A stretch of 64,000 nt of DNA. Origin: JAUIET01 sp039111475 (GTDB taxonomy: Bacteria; Pseudomonadota; Gammaproteobacteria; Pseudomonadales; JAUIET01). The notes under the pieces were generated by a model. It did not search any database. It worked only from the letters and a program-made list of their open reading frames with translations, and had not been told where the DNA came from. The translations under genes and the position numbers were made by a program. Within the stretch, counting starts at the first letter, position 1; the number at the start of each line of letters is the position of its first letter. This document shows, piece by piece, positions 28,006-35,743 of this stretch. Location of the stretch: contig JBCCIP010000002.1 of NCBI GenBank assembly GCA_039111475.1, positions 1 through 64,000 on the forward strand, written 5' to 3'.

Positions 28006-28041
28006 TGCGTGTTTACTCCAAATTGTCAGGCGCGCAGTTTA

Positions 28042-28992
28042 TCACGTGCGTTTCGATAACAGTTTCTCAGATAAGCCAGGACCGCGACCTGGCGTGCTCC
28101 ATGGGCAGACTTCTATGCAAATACCGCAACCCACCGTGTGGGCAAAATAGGGCACGCATTTGTCGAAATCCACGTACCATTTTTCGACGCCACGTACCAT
28201 TTGCTTGCTGTCGGTAATTGCGCCGGGCGGGCAGTCGATGGTACAGCGCTTGCAGCCTATGCATAAATCATCAACGGCGATATCAACCGGTCTATCAGCC
28301 GCCAGTGGCAAGTTGGTTAACACCGTGGCGATACGCATGTTTGAGCCGTACTCCTTGCAGATCAGCGAACCGTGTTTGCCTAGTTGACCAAGACCTGCGT
28401 CGATTGCCAACGGAATATGCAAAATATCCGCGCTTTCGCCATACGCTCGCGCAGACCAGCCCAGGCTGCGAATATGTTTGGCAATGGCTATTACGGTTTT
28501 ACTGATTTCCATGTAAACGCGCATGGTTTCTACGCCGGATCGTACGTCAGCAATATGCGACATTTCTTCGCTGTCCATAGGCATCAGCACAACGATCGCA
28601 TTCTTGAACGTGCAGTCGTAGTTTCGGTACAAGGCGTGTTCGCTGACTTTGGCGATGCCAACCGTGCCCGCACCCAACTCCAAGGCTTTGGCCTTTATTG
28701 AAGCGGCCATGATGTCTGGATCACTCACTGGCTGCTGATCACCGGCAACATGGCCATCTGCGTTGCGCAGCAGCCATCTATTCACCAGATTCAGCCAGTA
28801 CACTTTAAAGGGCGCACTAAGGGCAAAAAACTGTTCCAGCGCACGCCATTCAAGCTCGCGTGCACCGGAGCCATGGAAAATCTGCGTTGCGCGCCTAAAC
28901 GGTGTTTCGCCAACACCATTAATGGTGTTGCCTGATGTGGGCGTTTTTTTGTACGCGAAGGGATAATCGGTGGTTGGAAATGGCCTCTTCAC
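28042..28992 (-). CDS. Reductive-dehalogenase-like 2x[4Fe-4S] protein 2
   Basis: A 316-residue RdhA-like protein. Residues about 105-230 form the corrinoid-domain-like part (IDAGLGQLGKHGSLI). Clusters follow in CIGCKRCTIDCP and, after VEKWYVDFDKC, in CGICIEVCP. It shares the segment from VRGVEKWYVDFDKCVPYF onward with the protein at the right edge of the window, so those two are closer to each other than to the copy at 22682. The start is GTG at 28992, within a GTGA overlap with the stop of the small membrane protein upstream. It has no Tat signal. The electron donor and substrate are unknown. Confidence 0.75.
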   Translation of the reverse strand: MKRPFPTTDYPFAYKKTPTSGNTINGVGETPFRRATQIFHGSGARELEWRALEQFFALSAPFKVYWLNLVNRWLLRNADGHVAGDQQPVSDPDIMAASIKAKALELGAGTVGIAKVSEHALYRNYDCTFKNAIVVLMPMDSEEMSHIADVRSGVETMRVYMEISKTVIAIAKHIRSLGWSARAYGESADILHIPLAIDAGLGQLGKHGSLICKEYGSNMRIATVLTNLPLAADRPVDIAVDDLCIGCKRCTIDCPPGAITDSKQMVRGVEKWYVDFDKCVPYFAHTVGCGICIEVCPWSTPGRGPGLSEKLLSKRT

Positions 28993-29186
28993 CGGTCGGT
29001 CCAGTCTTCAAGCTGCAACGCACGGCCTTCACTAGAGGCTTTGCGCAGTTCTCTTCGCAGCAGATACCCTTTAATGAGCCAGGCAAATGCCGCGAACAGC
29101 AAAGAGAACAACAGCCGTGCATTGCGTTTTGCTCTGGCCATTACTGTTGGGTTTTCCAAATAATAGCGATCTTCAAATGAGCTCAT
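28989..29186 (-). CDS. Small single-helix membrane protein coupled to Rdh-like gene
   Basis: A 65-residue frame with a basic N-terminal segment (ARAKRNARLL), one membrane helix (about residues 25-43, LLFSLLFAAFAWLIKGYLL) and a charged C-terminal tail. Its stop overlaps the GTG of the reductive-dehalogenase-like gene by 4 bp, which supports it as a real, translationally coupled gene. It is shorter than the three-helix RdhB anchors of respiratory dehalogenases and not recognisably related, but it could hold its partner at the membrane. No good ribosome site precedes the ATG, which lowers certainty. Confidence 0.55.
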   Translation of the reverse strand: MSSFEDRYYLENPTVMARAKRNARLLFSLLFAAFAWLIKGYLLRRELRKASSEGRALQLEDWTDR

Positions 29187-29295
29187 GTAACGATAAATTG
29201 CATCGATTTTCGGTCAGTAGCAACGGACGCGCATCCGCGCTTTATTTCGCTCGCGTCGCCCAGATGCCTAGATTATCGCGGAATAAGAAAGAAAC

Positions 29296-29559
29296 CTAAT
29301 GATCTTCCCGGATGGCATTGTAGCGGCCCATCAGTGAGGCGAGATCGATCATATTCGCCTTAGTACAGTTCATCACGTGAATAAACAGCGATGCGGCCAT
29401 GGTGCCGTTGTTTACTTTGCTTCGCAGGGTACTTTCAGACTGAACAATGCCGTTCTTTGCCAATGCTTGGCGCAAGTCTGCGTAGGTCATGCCTTCCTGG
29501 GCCATTGCAGCGCGAATAGTGCGGGTAATCAGCGTTTCCATCGCCGCGTCTTTATACAT
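29296..29559 (-). CDS. DUF6471-like small DNA-binding protein, putative repressor
   Basis: An 87-residue protein with three or four short helices. MTYADLRQALAKNG and SESTLRSKVNNGTM look like a helix-turn-helix, and the pattern (ATxxDLxxxLxxxGxxxxxxxLRxKVxxGxMxxxxF) is that of DUF6471 proteins. It is divergent from the SPFH operon, and both promoters between them carry inverted repeats, so it is probably an autoregulated repressor. Two starts are possible (29559, or the Met at 29541). Family and role are inferred from sequence pattern and position. Confidence 0.65.
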   Translation of the reverse strand: MYKDAAMETLITRTIRAAMAQEGMTYADLRQALAKNGIVQSESTLRSKVNNGTMAASLFIHVMNCTKANMIDLASLMGRYNAIREDH

Positions 29560-29584
29560 ACAAAGGTACCGTCTGTCGGTCGTG

Positions 29585-29603
29585 TTTGGACAATCCGTCC
29601 AAA
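29585..29603. promoter_or_regulatory. TTTGGAC-N5-GTCCAAA inverted repeat
   Basis: Perfect 7-bp arms with spacer AATCC. It covers the expected transcription start (about 29598) and early leader of the divergent regulator gene, so a protein bound here would block that transcript. Its sequence differs from the TAGACAA boxes nearby. Confidence 0.6.
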
Positions 29604-29632
29604 ATAATAGACAACTATTGCTATTTAATCAA
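29604..29632 (-). promoter_or_regulatory. Promoter of the DUF6471-like gene
   Basis: On the minus strand TTGATT (29632-29627), a 17-base spacer and TATTAT (29609-29604). The -10 box lies inside one arm (29605-29615) of a long inverted repeat whose other arm is 29650-29660. Confidence 0.65.
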
Positions 29633-29670
29633 CATTTGTTTACATTGTTGTTGTCTATTATATTAGACAA
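29605..29670. repeat. TAGACAA / TTGTCTA operator array
   Basis: An 11-bp perfect inverted repeat pairs 29605-29615 (TAATAGACAAC) with 29650-29660. A second, local palindrome, TTGTCTA-N6-TAGACAA, spans 29651-29670. Each copy covers a -10 box of one of the two divergent promoters, which fits repression of both directions by one dimeric regulator, perhaps with looping. Confidence 0.65.
29636..29664 (+). promoter_or_regulatory. Promoter of the SPFH-YbjQ-M48 operon
   Basis: TTGTTT (29636-29641), a 17-base spacer and TATATT (29659-29664). Transcription would start about 35 bp before the ATG at 29707. The -10 box lies in the TTGTCTA/TAGACAA palindrome. Confidence 0.7.
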
Positions 29671-29706
29671 ATGTGGTTTTTTATGGATGTATTAGAAGGA
29701 GACAAC

Positions 29707-30630
29707 ATGGACATTTCATTTTTTCATATTGGCGTAATCGGCCTGGTGGGTGCATTTCTGTACAGCTCGGTCATCATTACCCAGCAAAAAACGCTGAAGC
29801 ACCTGGTGCTACTCGGTAAGTACTGGCGCACGGCCGCGCCGGGTCTGTCGTTCAAAATTCCTCTGTTAACCTGGGTGGATAAAACCAGCGACACCAACAT
29901 AAAGCAGCTGGAAGTACCGCTGCGTCTTAAAACCAAAGACCAAGTAACGTTCTCTATATCACTCAAGGTGTTTTACAAAGTAGCGGATGACGTTAAAGAG
30001 GCTTATAAGTCAGCTTACAACCTGGACTCGTTTGAAGACCAGATGCTAAGTGTTGCGACAGACAGTGCTATTCCGGTTGCTAACAGCGTAGAGCTGGAAA
30101 ACGTGTTTAACAGTAAGGAAGAGATATTAGAGCGCGCCGCAGACGCACTCACGGCGTATTTTTCAGACTATGGCATCGTGATCGACAAGGTATTGAGTGA
30201 CGAACCACAGCTTCCCCTAGAAGTTGAGAACTCTGCGAACGAAGTCATTGCAGCGCAACGTTTGAATGATGCCGCGCGCTATAAAGCGGAAGCCATCAAA
30301 ACGGAGAAGGTGGGCGAAGCGACCGCTGACGGTGAATCTGTGAAGATTCGAATGGAAGAGGTAGGTAAGGCGCGCAAAGAATACGCGGAAATCACCTCAG
30401 AAGCGATATTGATTTTGCAGGCTGCAGGCGTAGAGCCCAATCTGGCGCTGAACTTCCTGACGCGGGTGGGTGACCAGGACGCCTTAGTTACGGCCTCTCG
30501 TAACAGCGACACAGCTATATTGTCATTGGCGCCATCGAACAGTGGCTCAAACGACATTATTCCGATGGTAACTGCCTTGATGGCGGGTAATACTACATCG
30601 GGTAACCCAAGCCCAATGGAGAACGTATGA
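29707..30630 (+). CDS. SPFH/Band-7 domain membrane protein
   Basis: A 307-residue protein with an N-terminal membrane helix (about 7-24), an SPFH/Band-7 domain (about 35-215: LKTKDQVTFSISLKVFYKV), an Ala/Glu/Lys-rich coiled coil (about 195-245) and a Gly/Ser/Asn-rich tail. The family (HflC, QmcA, stomatin-like) forms membrane scaffolds that often regulate proteases. AGAAGGAG five bases before ATG 29707 fixes the start; the frame open from 29671 is not used. Its last 4 bp overlap the next gene. The co-transcribed M48 protease makes a protease-scaffold role likely. Confidence 0.87.
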   Translation: MDISFFHIGVIGLVGAFLYSSVIITQQKTLKHLVLLGKYWRTAAPGLSFKIPLLTWVDKTSDTNIKQLEVPLRLKTKDQVTFSISLKVFYKVADDVKEAYKSAYNLDSFEDQMLSVATDSAIPVANSVELENVFNSKEEILERAADALTAYFSDYGIVIDKVLSDEPQLPLEVENSANEVIAAQRLNDAARYKAEAIKTEKVGEATADGESVKIRMEEVGKARKEYAEITSEAILILQAAGVEPNLALNFLTRVGDQDALVTASRNSDTAILSLAPSNSGSNDIIPMVTALMAGNTTSGNPSPMENV

Positions 30631-30944
30631 TTATTAGCAACATAGAAGTAATTCCTGGCCGCCGAGTTGCGTCGCACCTCGGTATGGTGCAGGGCAACAC
30701 GGTGCGTGCCAAGCACGCGGGTAAAGACATCATGGCGGGTTTTAAGAATATATTCGGTGGTGAGCTCAAGAGCTATACCGAATTGTTGACGGAAGCCAGA
30801 GAAGAGGCAGTAGAACGCATGACAAAGCAAGCGGAAGCCATAGGCGCTAACGCAGTACTGAATGTGCGCTTTTCAACATCTTCGATCAGCGCTGGCGCCG
30901 CGGAATTGTTTGCCTATGGTACTGCCGTGGTGTTGGAGGAATAA
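30627..30944 (+). CDS. ybjQ: YbjQ-family protein (soluble)
   Basis: A 105-residue YbjQ/DUF74 protein (PF01906): the segment from FKNIFGGELKSYTELL to AREEAVERM, then GANAVLNVRFSTSSI and AFAYGTAV-like ending (ELFAYGTAVVLEE). The family forms small oligomeric rings; a heavy-metal-binding role is often annotated but poorly supported. It overlaps the SPFH gene by 4 bp and the next YbjQ gene by 1 bp. Confidence 0.88.
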   Translation: MIISNIEVIPGRRVASHLGMVQGNTVRAKHAGKDIMAGFKNIFGGELKSYTELLTEAREEAVERMTKQAEAIGANAVLNVRFSTSSISAGAAELFAYGTAVVLEE

Positions 30945-31390
30945 TGGAAATCAATCTGATTATATTTCTCACACTAGTGCTGCTGGGTTATGTGTTTGGC
31001 CGCCGCGCTGAAAAGAAGCACTTTGAGTCAATAATAGAGCGCGACGGGGAGTATAAAAACCTGTTGGCATTCAGTGAGCGTTTTCCGCCGGCGGATATGC
31101 CTGTTTCTGAATCCAAACTGGTGGGTGGTGCGGTGGTTGTATCAATTGACTACTTTAAGCGACTTGCTGCCGGCTTGCGCAATATATTCGGCGGACGTGT
31201 CACCGCGTATGAATCCCTAATCGAGCGGGCCCGCCGCGAAGCAATTCTGCGAATGAAAGAAGACGCAATGGCCATGGGGGCGCAGATGATTATTAATGTG
31301 AAGCTGGAAACATCTTCTATCACCAAGGGATCAGGTGATCAAGTGGGCGCCGTTGAAGTCTATGCCTATGGAACAGCGCTCAAAAGCTGA
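30944..31390 (+). CDS. YbjQ-family protein with N-terminal membrane anchor
   Basis: A 148-residue protein: a membrane helix at about 3-18, a 45-residue linker rich in charge, then a full YbjQ/DUF74 domain (about 62-148; LRNIFGGRVTAYESLI, MGAQMIINVKLETSSI, YAYGTAL). It is thus a membrane-tethered paralog of the soluble YbjQ before it. Start and stop overlap the neighbours by 1 bp each (TAATG, TGATG), so four genes are tightly coupled. Confidence 0.87.
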   Translation: MEINLIIFLTLVLLGYVFGRRAEKKHFESIIERDGEYKNLLAFSERFPPADMPVSESKLVGGAVVVSIDYFKRLAAGLRNIFGGRVTAYESLIERARREAILRMKEDAMAMGAQMIINVKLETSSITKGSGDQVGAVEVYAYGTALKS

Positions 31391-32232
31391 TGAGTTATGA
31401 AAACCGTCAGGTACCAGAAGGTATCAACGTTAGTCAGGAACATCCACTGAAGGAATTTTCTGCATTGTTGATTGCTTTGGCCGCAATGGTGCTTGCCTTG
31501 GTAATTGGCGTGTCTCTTGCTGCGTCTTATCTGGCACCGCTGGTTCCTTTTCATTTGGAACAGAAGATTGTCGATCAAACCGGAACCGACTGGATAGAAG
31601 GAGAGCCTCTAGCTGAAGAGCAACAAGAGATAGAGCAGTATTTGAAAACGCTTGGCAATGATCTTGCCGCTGAAATGGATCTGCCAGAAGAGTTGGTGCT
31701 GACCATACACTATAACAACAGTGACGTCGTAAATGCCTTTGCAACAATGGGTGGGCATATTGTGATTCATGGCGGATTGCTTAGTGAAATGCCCCATGAG
31801 AACGCGCTCGCAATGGTAATGGCACACGAGATTGCGCACATAAAATATCGCCACCCGATTGTAGCCAGCAGCCGGGGGCTTACGGTGGGCTTGGCATTGG
31901 CCGCTGTGGGTGGTGTTACCGATTCATCCGCCACAAGTTGGCTGATCAATATGTTGGGCACTGGCTCTATTTCCAGTTTTAGCCGCGGCCAGGAAGCCCA
32001 GGCCGATGTCGAGGCGCTTAATGCGCTTAACGCCTACTATGGCCACGTGAATGGCGCCGCTGATTTGTTCAGAGCACTTGGGCATCACGGTGAGATGGGA
32101 AAGCTACTCGAATTCTTTGGTACGCATCCTGCTGATGAAGAGCGTATTGCGGCGATAGAGAAATTTGCGCAAGGAACAGCGTCGGGCACTACACAAGCAA
32201 TGCCTAAAGGTATATCCAAAGCGCTGCGTTAG
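31390..32232 (+). CDS. M48-family membrane metalloprotease
   Basis: A 280-residue zinc protease with one N-terminal membrane helix (about 24-47), the catalytic HEIAH at 146-150 (zinc ligands His146 and His150, acid Glu147), and the third ligand Glu202 in QEAQAD. A segment GLTVGLALAAVGGV (163-176) may be a second membrane contact. M48 proteins include HtpX and BepA-type quality-control proteases. Being last in the SPFH-YbjQ-YbjQ operon, it probably works with the SPFH scaffold in envelope protein turnover. Confidence 0.9.
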   Translation: MSYENRQVPEGINVSQEHPLKEFSALLIALAAMVLALVIGVSLAASYLAPLVPFHLEQKIVDQTGTDWIEGEPLAEEQQEIEQYLKTLGNDLAAEMDLPEELVLTIHYNNSDVVNAFATMGGHIVIHGGLLSEMPHENALAMVMAHEIAHIKYRHPIVASSRGLTVGLALAAVGGVTDSSATSWLINMLGTGSISSFSRGQEAQADVEALNALNAYYGHVNGAADLFRALGHHGEMGKLLEFFGTHPADEERIAAIEKFAQGTASGTTQAMPKGISKALR

Positions 32233-32296
32233 CGAGCGTGTTTTAATAGCAGCTACTTTAACCGAGAATCAACGATTAATTTCTAATGCCACTGTT

Positions 32297-32695
32297 ATGA
32301 AATACGTAATTGTATTCACCTGGATCGACCTGCTGGTGTGCGCCGCTTTTGCGCTACCGATTATTTCTGACTTAACCCTTTCGCTACTGAATCTGGCCAG
32401 TACCCAATTGAACTTTGCTGCGGTTGAAGTCGCCGCTGGCACATCGCGGTTTTTCGTCAATCTTGCCGGTTTCTTTGGCGCGTTGTGGAATATAGCAATG
32501 CTAAAGAGTCAGGAACCGAATTTGCACAGGGTGGATCTATTAGCACGCTGTTGGTTGATTTTATTGATTGTGTTTCATATTAACGCATCAGATCTTTCAC
32601 CAATATTTGCCGTTTTTATCCTTACCGAGATTATCGGCGGCCTGTACAAAGTAATCTGGATGCGCAACCAGGCGGCTGTTAATCTACCCTACTAA
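32297..32695 (+). CDS. Small four-helix membrane protein, unknown
   Basis: A 132-residue protein with four hydrophobic helices (about residues 2-20, 45-62, 75-95, 100-118 in order). ATG 32297 is chosen; the frame back to 32165 lies within the protease gene and is polar. No ribosome site is clear. It follows the M48 gene by 64 bp and precedes the tRNA-binding gene by 24 bp. I do not recognise the family. Confidence 0.6.
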   Translation: MKYVIVFTWIDLLVCAAFALPIISDLTLSLLNLASTQLNFAAVEVAAGTSRFFVNLAGFFGALWNIAMLKSQEPNLHRVDLLARCWLILLIVFHINASDLSPIFAVFILTEIIGGLYKVIWMRNQAAVNLPY

Positions 32696-32719
32696 ACAAC
32701 AAACTGTTAGGACTAAGTA

Positions 32720-33073
32720 ATGACACCATCGCCTATTAAGGAACTCATAGACTTCGACGATTTTGCAAAGCTTGATATACGCGTAGGAACAATTGTGGCG
32801 GTGTCAGAAGTAGAGCAGTCAAACAAACTAATGAAGCTGACTGTCGATTTTGGTGACCATACCCGCTCGATTCTTGCCGGTATTAAGCAAGAACGTGAAA
32901 ACCCTCAGGAGATAGAGGGAAAGCAGGCACTATTCGTACTCAATTTACCTGAGCGAAAAATGGCGGGTGAAGTATCGCAAGGGATGTTGTTTGATATTGG
33001 CTATTCAGACAAAATAACCCCGTGCCTTGCGATGCCAGAAAACGAAGTGCCCAATGGCAGCAGAGCGGGCTAG
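32720..33073 (+). CDS. tRNA-binding OB-fold protein (CsaA/YgjH-like)
   Basis: A 117-residue stand-alone tRNA_bind domain (PF01588): FAKLDIRVGTIVAV at the start, LMKLTVDFG, RSILAGIKQ, and a C-terminal part with GMLFDIG. The same fold is the C-terminal domain of MetRS and the free proteins CsaA and YgjH; all bind tRNA-like structures. AGGA lies 8 bases before the ATG. It seems independent of its neighbours. Confidence 0.9.
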   Translation: MTPSPIKELIDFDDFAKLDIRVGTIVAVSEVEQSNKLMKLTVDFGDHTRSILAGIKQERENPQEIEGKQALFVLNLPERKMAGEVSQGMLFDIGYSDKITPCLAMPENEVPNGSRAG

Positions 33074-33123
33074 TTGGAAAATCGATGGCTGAACTATTCG
33101 ATTGCTAAAGTGTTCTGGCCGCT

Positions 33124-33891
33124 CTAGTACCAAAATCGAATTCCGGCCACCAACGAAACGTGATCACTTTCCTGACCTTTAGCGCGAACAAAATCGTCCG
33201 TATTACCAAAGGAGCGGTTCCAGCTCACGCCTACATACGGTGCGAATTCACGCGATATCTCATAACGTAACCGAAGTCCCGCCGCGGCCGTTGAAAGACC
33301 GGAACCAACAGAGATGTCGTCGTCGTCAGAAAATGAACCATTCAGTTCGAGGCGAGGTTGCAGCATTATTCGCTGGCTTATCCTAAATTCGTACTCAGCT
33401 TCCAGACGTATGGATAAATCTCCTTCATCGCTCAGCATCAACTGACCATCAAGCTCAAACCAATAGGGCGCTAGCCCCTGAGCTCCCAATACAGCGTAGG
33501 TTCGAGTTGGCTCAGGATCAAAGTCATGACGAATGCCAACCTGCAGGTCCCAAAACGGGCTAACTGCCTGGCTATAGAGCGCCTGCAGTTCCACCTCTTC
33601 AAATTCACCGTCCTCAATATCAAATTCACCTTCTGTTTTGAGCCATAGCTTTTGAACATCGCCACCCACCCAAGCTTGTGCTTGCCAAATCATCAGCGAG
33701 TCACCATGGTTCGAATGGTATTCCAGGCGTTCGCCCAAGATCAGCGTATTGATCTGATTGCCATGTTCCGCTTTTAGAGCCTCTCGCGCTTTGGCCATTT
33801 CCCAAGGATCGTAGTAGTTATCTGCAGCATTTTGTGCAAGCACTGGAGTTACGGCAACAAGCATCAGAAGTATCATGATTAGGGACTTCAT
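33124..33891 (-). CDS. copB: Copper resistance protein CopB
   Basis: A 255-residue outer membrane beta-barrel with a signal peptide (MKSLIMILLMLVAVTPVLAQ, residues 1-20), a conserved N-terminal YYDPWEMAKAREAL segment, the LGERLEYHSN region and a C-terminal aromatic (FWY). This is the PcoB/CopB family (PF05275), but without the long Met-rich N-terminal region seen in some members. The ATG at 33891 overlaps the stop of copA by 4 bp and has a proper signal peptide behind it. Confidence 0.93.
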   Translation of the reverse strand: MKSLIMILLMLVAVTPVLAQNAADNYYDPWEMAKAREALKAEHGNQINTLILGERLEYHSNHGDSLMIWQAQAWVGGDVQKLWLKTEGEFDIEDGEFEEVELQALYSQAVSPFWDLQVGIRHDFDPEPTRTYAVLGAQGLAPYWFELDGQLMLSDEGDLSIRLEAEYEFRISQRIMLQPRLELNGSFSDDDDISVGSGLSTAAAGLRLRYEISREFAPYVGVSWNRSFGNTDDFVRAKGQESDHVSLVAGIRFWY

Positions 33892-35708
33892 GCGGGTGCC
33901 TTCCCTTCTCGTACGGAAACCACACGCATCATCCCGGCGTGCATGTGATAGAGCAAATGACAATGAAATGCCCAGTCACCGACGGCATCCGCTGTAATAT
34001 CGATCGAGAGCTTTTCGCCGGGTTTCACAACGATTGTGTGCTTACGCGGCTTGTGGGTGTCAGCAGTGTTTCTGGTCAGCACTTCAAAGAACATCCCATG
34101 CAGATGTATGGGATGTGGCATCATTGTGTCGTTCACCATGGTCAGGCGAAGTCGCTCATTATCATGAAAAACTATCGGACCATCGACCTCGGAAAACTTC
34201 ACGCCATCGAATGACCACATATAACGCTCCATGTTACTGGTGAGATGCAGTTCCATTTCTCGCTCTGGCTCTCGAACGTCTGGGTTGCGATCAAGCGCTC
34301 TTAGTTCGGTGTAGACCAGCACACGATGCGGCGCGTCCTCGAGGCCATGGGGGCGCTCTGCAAGACGGTTTGTTGGATTCGTCGCCAAACCTACAACACC
34401 GGGGCCTTTGGCATGACCATGTGCTTGATCTTTGTTCATCGCGGGCATGTCGTGTCCCATGACCGCATGATCCACTCCGCCATGCCCCATGTGTATGTGA
34501 TCCGTATTGGCAAGCTTATTGCGTGCCGCAGCTGGATTGTCCTTCTGGTGCGTGCCGTGGTCCATGGCCATGTCTTTCATGGTGAGAGTAGGGCGAGGTC
34601 GTAGCTCAGGCACTGGAGCAACCAGGCCGAGCTGCGGTGTAAGCGTTGCGCGAGCAAAACCGCTGCGGTCGTTGCTCTCAGCCATTAGCGTATAAGCCAG
34701 CCTTTCTTTGGGTTGCACAATCACGTCATAGGTTTCAGCAACACCGATTTGAAATTCATCCGTTTCAATGGGTTCAACGTTCAATCCATCAGCCTGCACC
34801 ACGGTCATGGGCAGACCCGGAATTCGGACATTGAATATGCTCATCGCTGCGGCATTGATGAAGCGTAGCCGAACCCGCTCGCCAGGTTCAAACAGTCCCG
34901 TCCAATTCTCCAATGGACTGTGGCCATTCAACAGATAAGTGTACGTAGCTCCGGTTACATCTGCGATGTCAGTTGGGTTCATGCGCATCGCACCCCACAT
35001 CAAACGCTCTGAGAGCGCTCTATCAAAGCCTTCTTTCTGGGCGTCATCCAAAAAATCGCCAACTGTTTGTTGCTGGAAGTTGTAGTTATCACTCATCTTC
35101 TTGAGCTTGGCATACACGCGATGTGGATCTTCGAAGGTCCAATCAGACAGCACGACCACGTATTCACGATCAAAGGCTACAGGGTCAGCATCCTTTGGCT
35201 CGATAATAATCGGCCCATAGTGGCCCAACTGTTCTTGTAGGCCGGAGTGGCTGTGATACCAATAGGTGCCAGCCTGCATAAGCGGAAATTCATAGGTGAA
35301 CGTTTTTCCCGGCTTAATTCCGGGGAAGGACACGCCTGGCACGCCGTCCATTTGGAACGGCAACAAAATTCCGTGCCAATGAATCGAGGTATCGGACTCC
35401 AGTTGATTTGTCACATTCAAAGTGAGTGCATCACCTTCGCGCCATCGCAATAGTGGCGCCGGCAGTTGCCCGTTAATCAGAACAGCGCGCCCCTGTTTGC
35501 CATCGATTGCATGCTTGGTCGCAGCAACCTGCAGAGCAAACTGCGAACCCGCCATGGCTTTTAGACCGCTTAGATCCGTATTCCGCCCGCTCTTTGCCCA
35601 GGCCGGCAATTTAGCCTGAAATGCTATTGCCCCGCCCAGTAAAGCTGTATTTCGCAAAAATTGTCTACGACGAATTTTTGTCTGGTGTAGTTGGGTCATG
35701 AAGCGCAT
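33888..35708 (-). CDS. copA: Multicopper oxidase CopA (Tat substrate)
   Basis: A 606-residue periplasmic Cu(I) oxidase. RRRQFL at 13-18 is a twin-arginine signal. Copper ligands are seen in HWHG (110-113), HSHS (152-155), HPIHLHGM near 530-540 and HCHLLYHMHAGMM (582-594, with Cys583 for the type 1 site). A Met/His-rich stretch (about 380-445, motifs such as MGHGG, MGHDMPAM) should hold extra copper, as in PcoA. ATGs are at 35708 and 35699; the first abuts the CsoR operator and neither has a ribosome site, so initiation may be leaderless. It is followed by copB with a 4-bp overlap. Confidence 0.95.
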   Translation of the reverse strand: MRFMTQLHQTKIRRRQFLRNTALLGGAIAFQAKLPAWAKSGRNTDLSGLKAMAGSQFALQVAATKHAIDGKQGRAVLINGQLPAPLLRWREGDALTLNVTNQLESDTSIHWHGILLPFQMDGVPGVSFPGIKPGKTFTYEFPLMQAGTYWYHSHSGLQEQLGHYGPIIIEPKDADPVAFDREYVVVLSDWTFEDPHRVYAKLKKMSDNYNFQQQTVGDFLDDAQKEGFDRALSERLMWGAMRMNPTDIADVTGATYTYLLNGHSPLENWTGLFEPGERVRLRFINAAAMSIFNVRIPGLPMTVVQADGLNVEPIETDEFQIGVAETYDVIVQPKERLAYTLMAESNDRSGFARATLTPQLGLVAPVPELRPRPTLTMKDMAMDHGTHQKDNPAAARNKLANTDHIHMGHGGVDHAVMGHDMPAMNKDQAHGHAKGPGVVGLATNPTNRLAERPHGLEDAPHRVLVYTELRALDRNPDVREPEREMELHLTSNMERYMWSFDGVKFSEVDGPIVFHDNERLRLTMVNDTMMPHPIHLHGMFFEVLTRNTADTHKPRKHTIVVKPGEKLSIDITADAVGDWAFHCHLLYHMHAGMMRVVSVREGKAPA

Positions 35709-35728
35709 ACTATATACCCCTATATAGT
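35709..35728. promoter_or_regulatory. CsoR-type operator
   Basis: ACTATATACCCCTATATAGT is an inverted repeat of 8-bp arms around CCCC, the TA-rich/G-tract pattern recognised by CsoR/RcnR-family repressors. It lies exactly between copA (first ATG at 35708, directly adjoining) and csoR (35744). TATAGT -10-like hexamers occur at both ends in opposite directions, so binding would block both promoters. Confidence 0.8.
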
Positions 35729-35743
35729 ATGTAAAGAAAGAAA

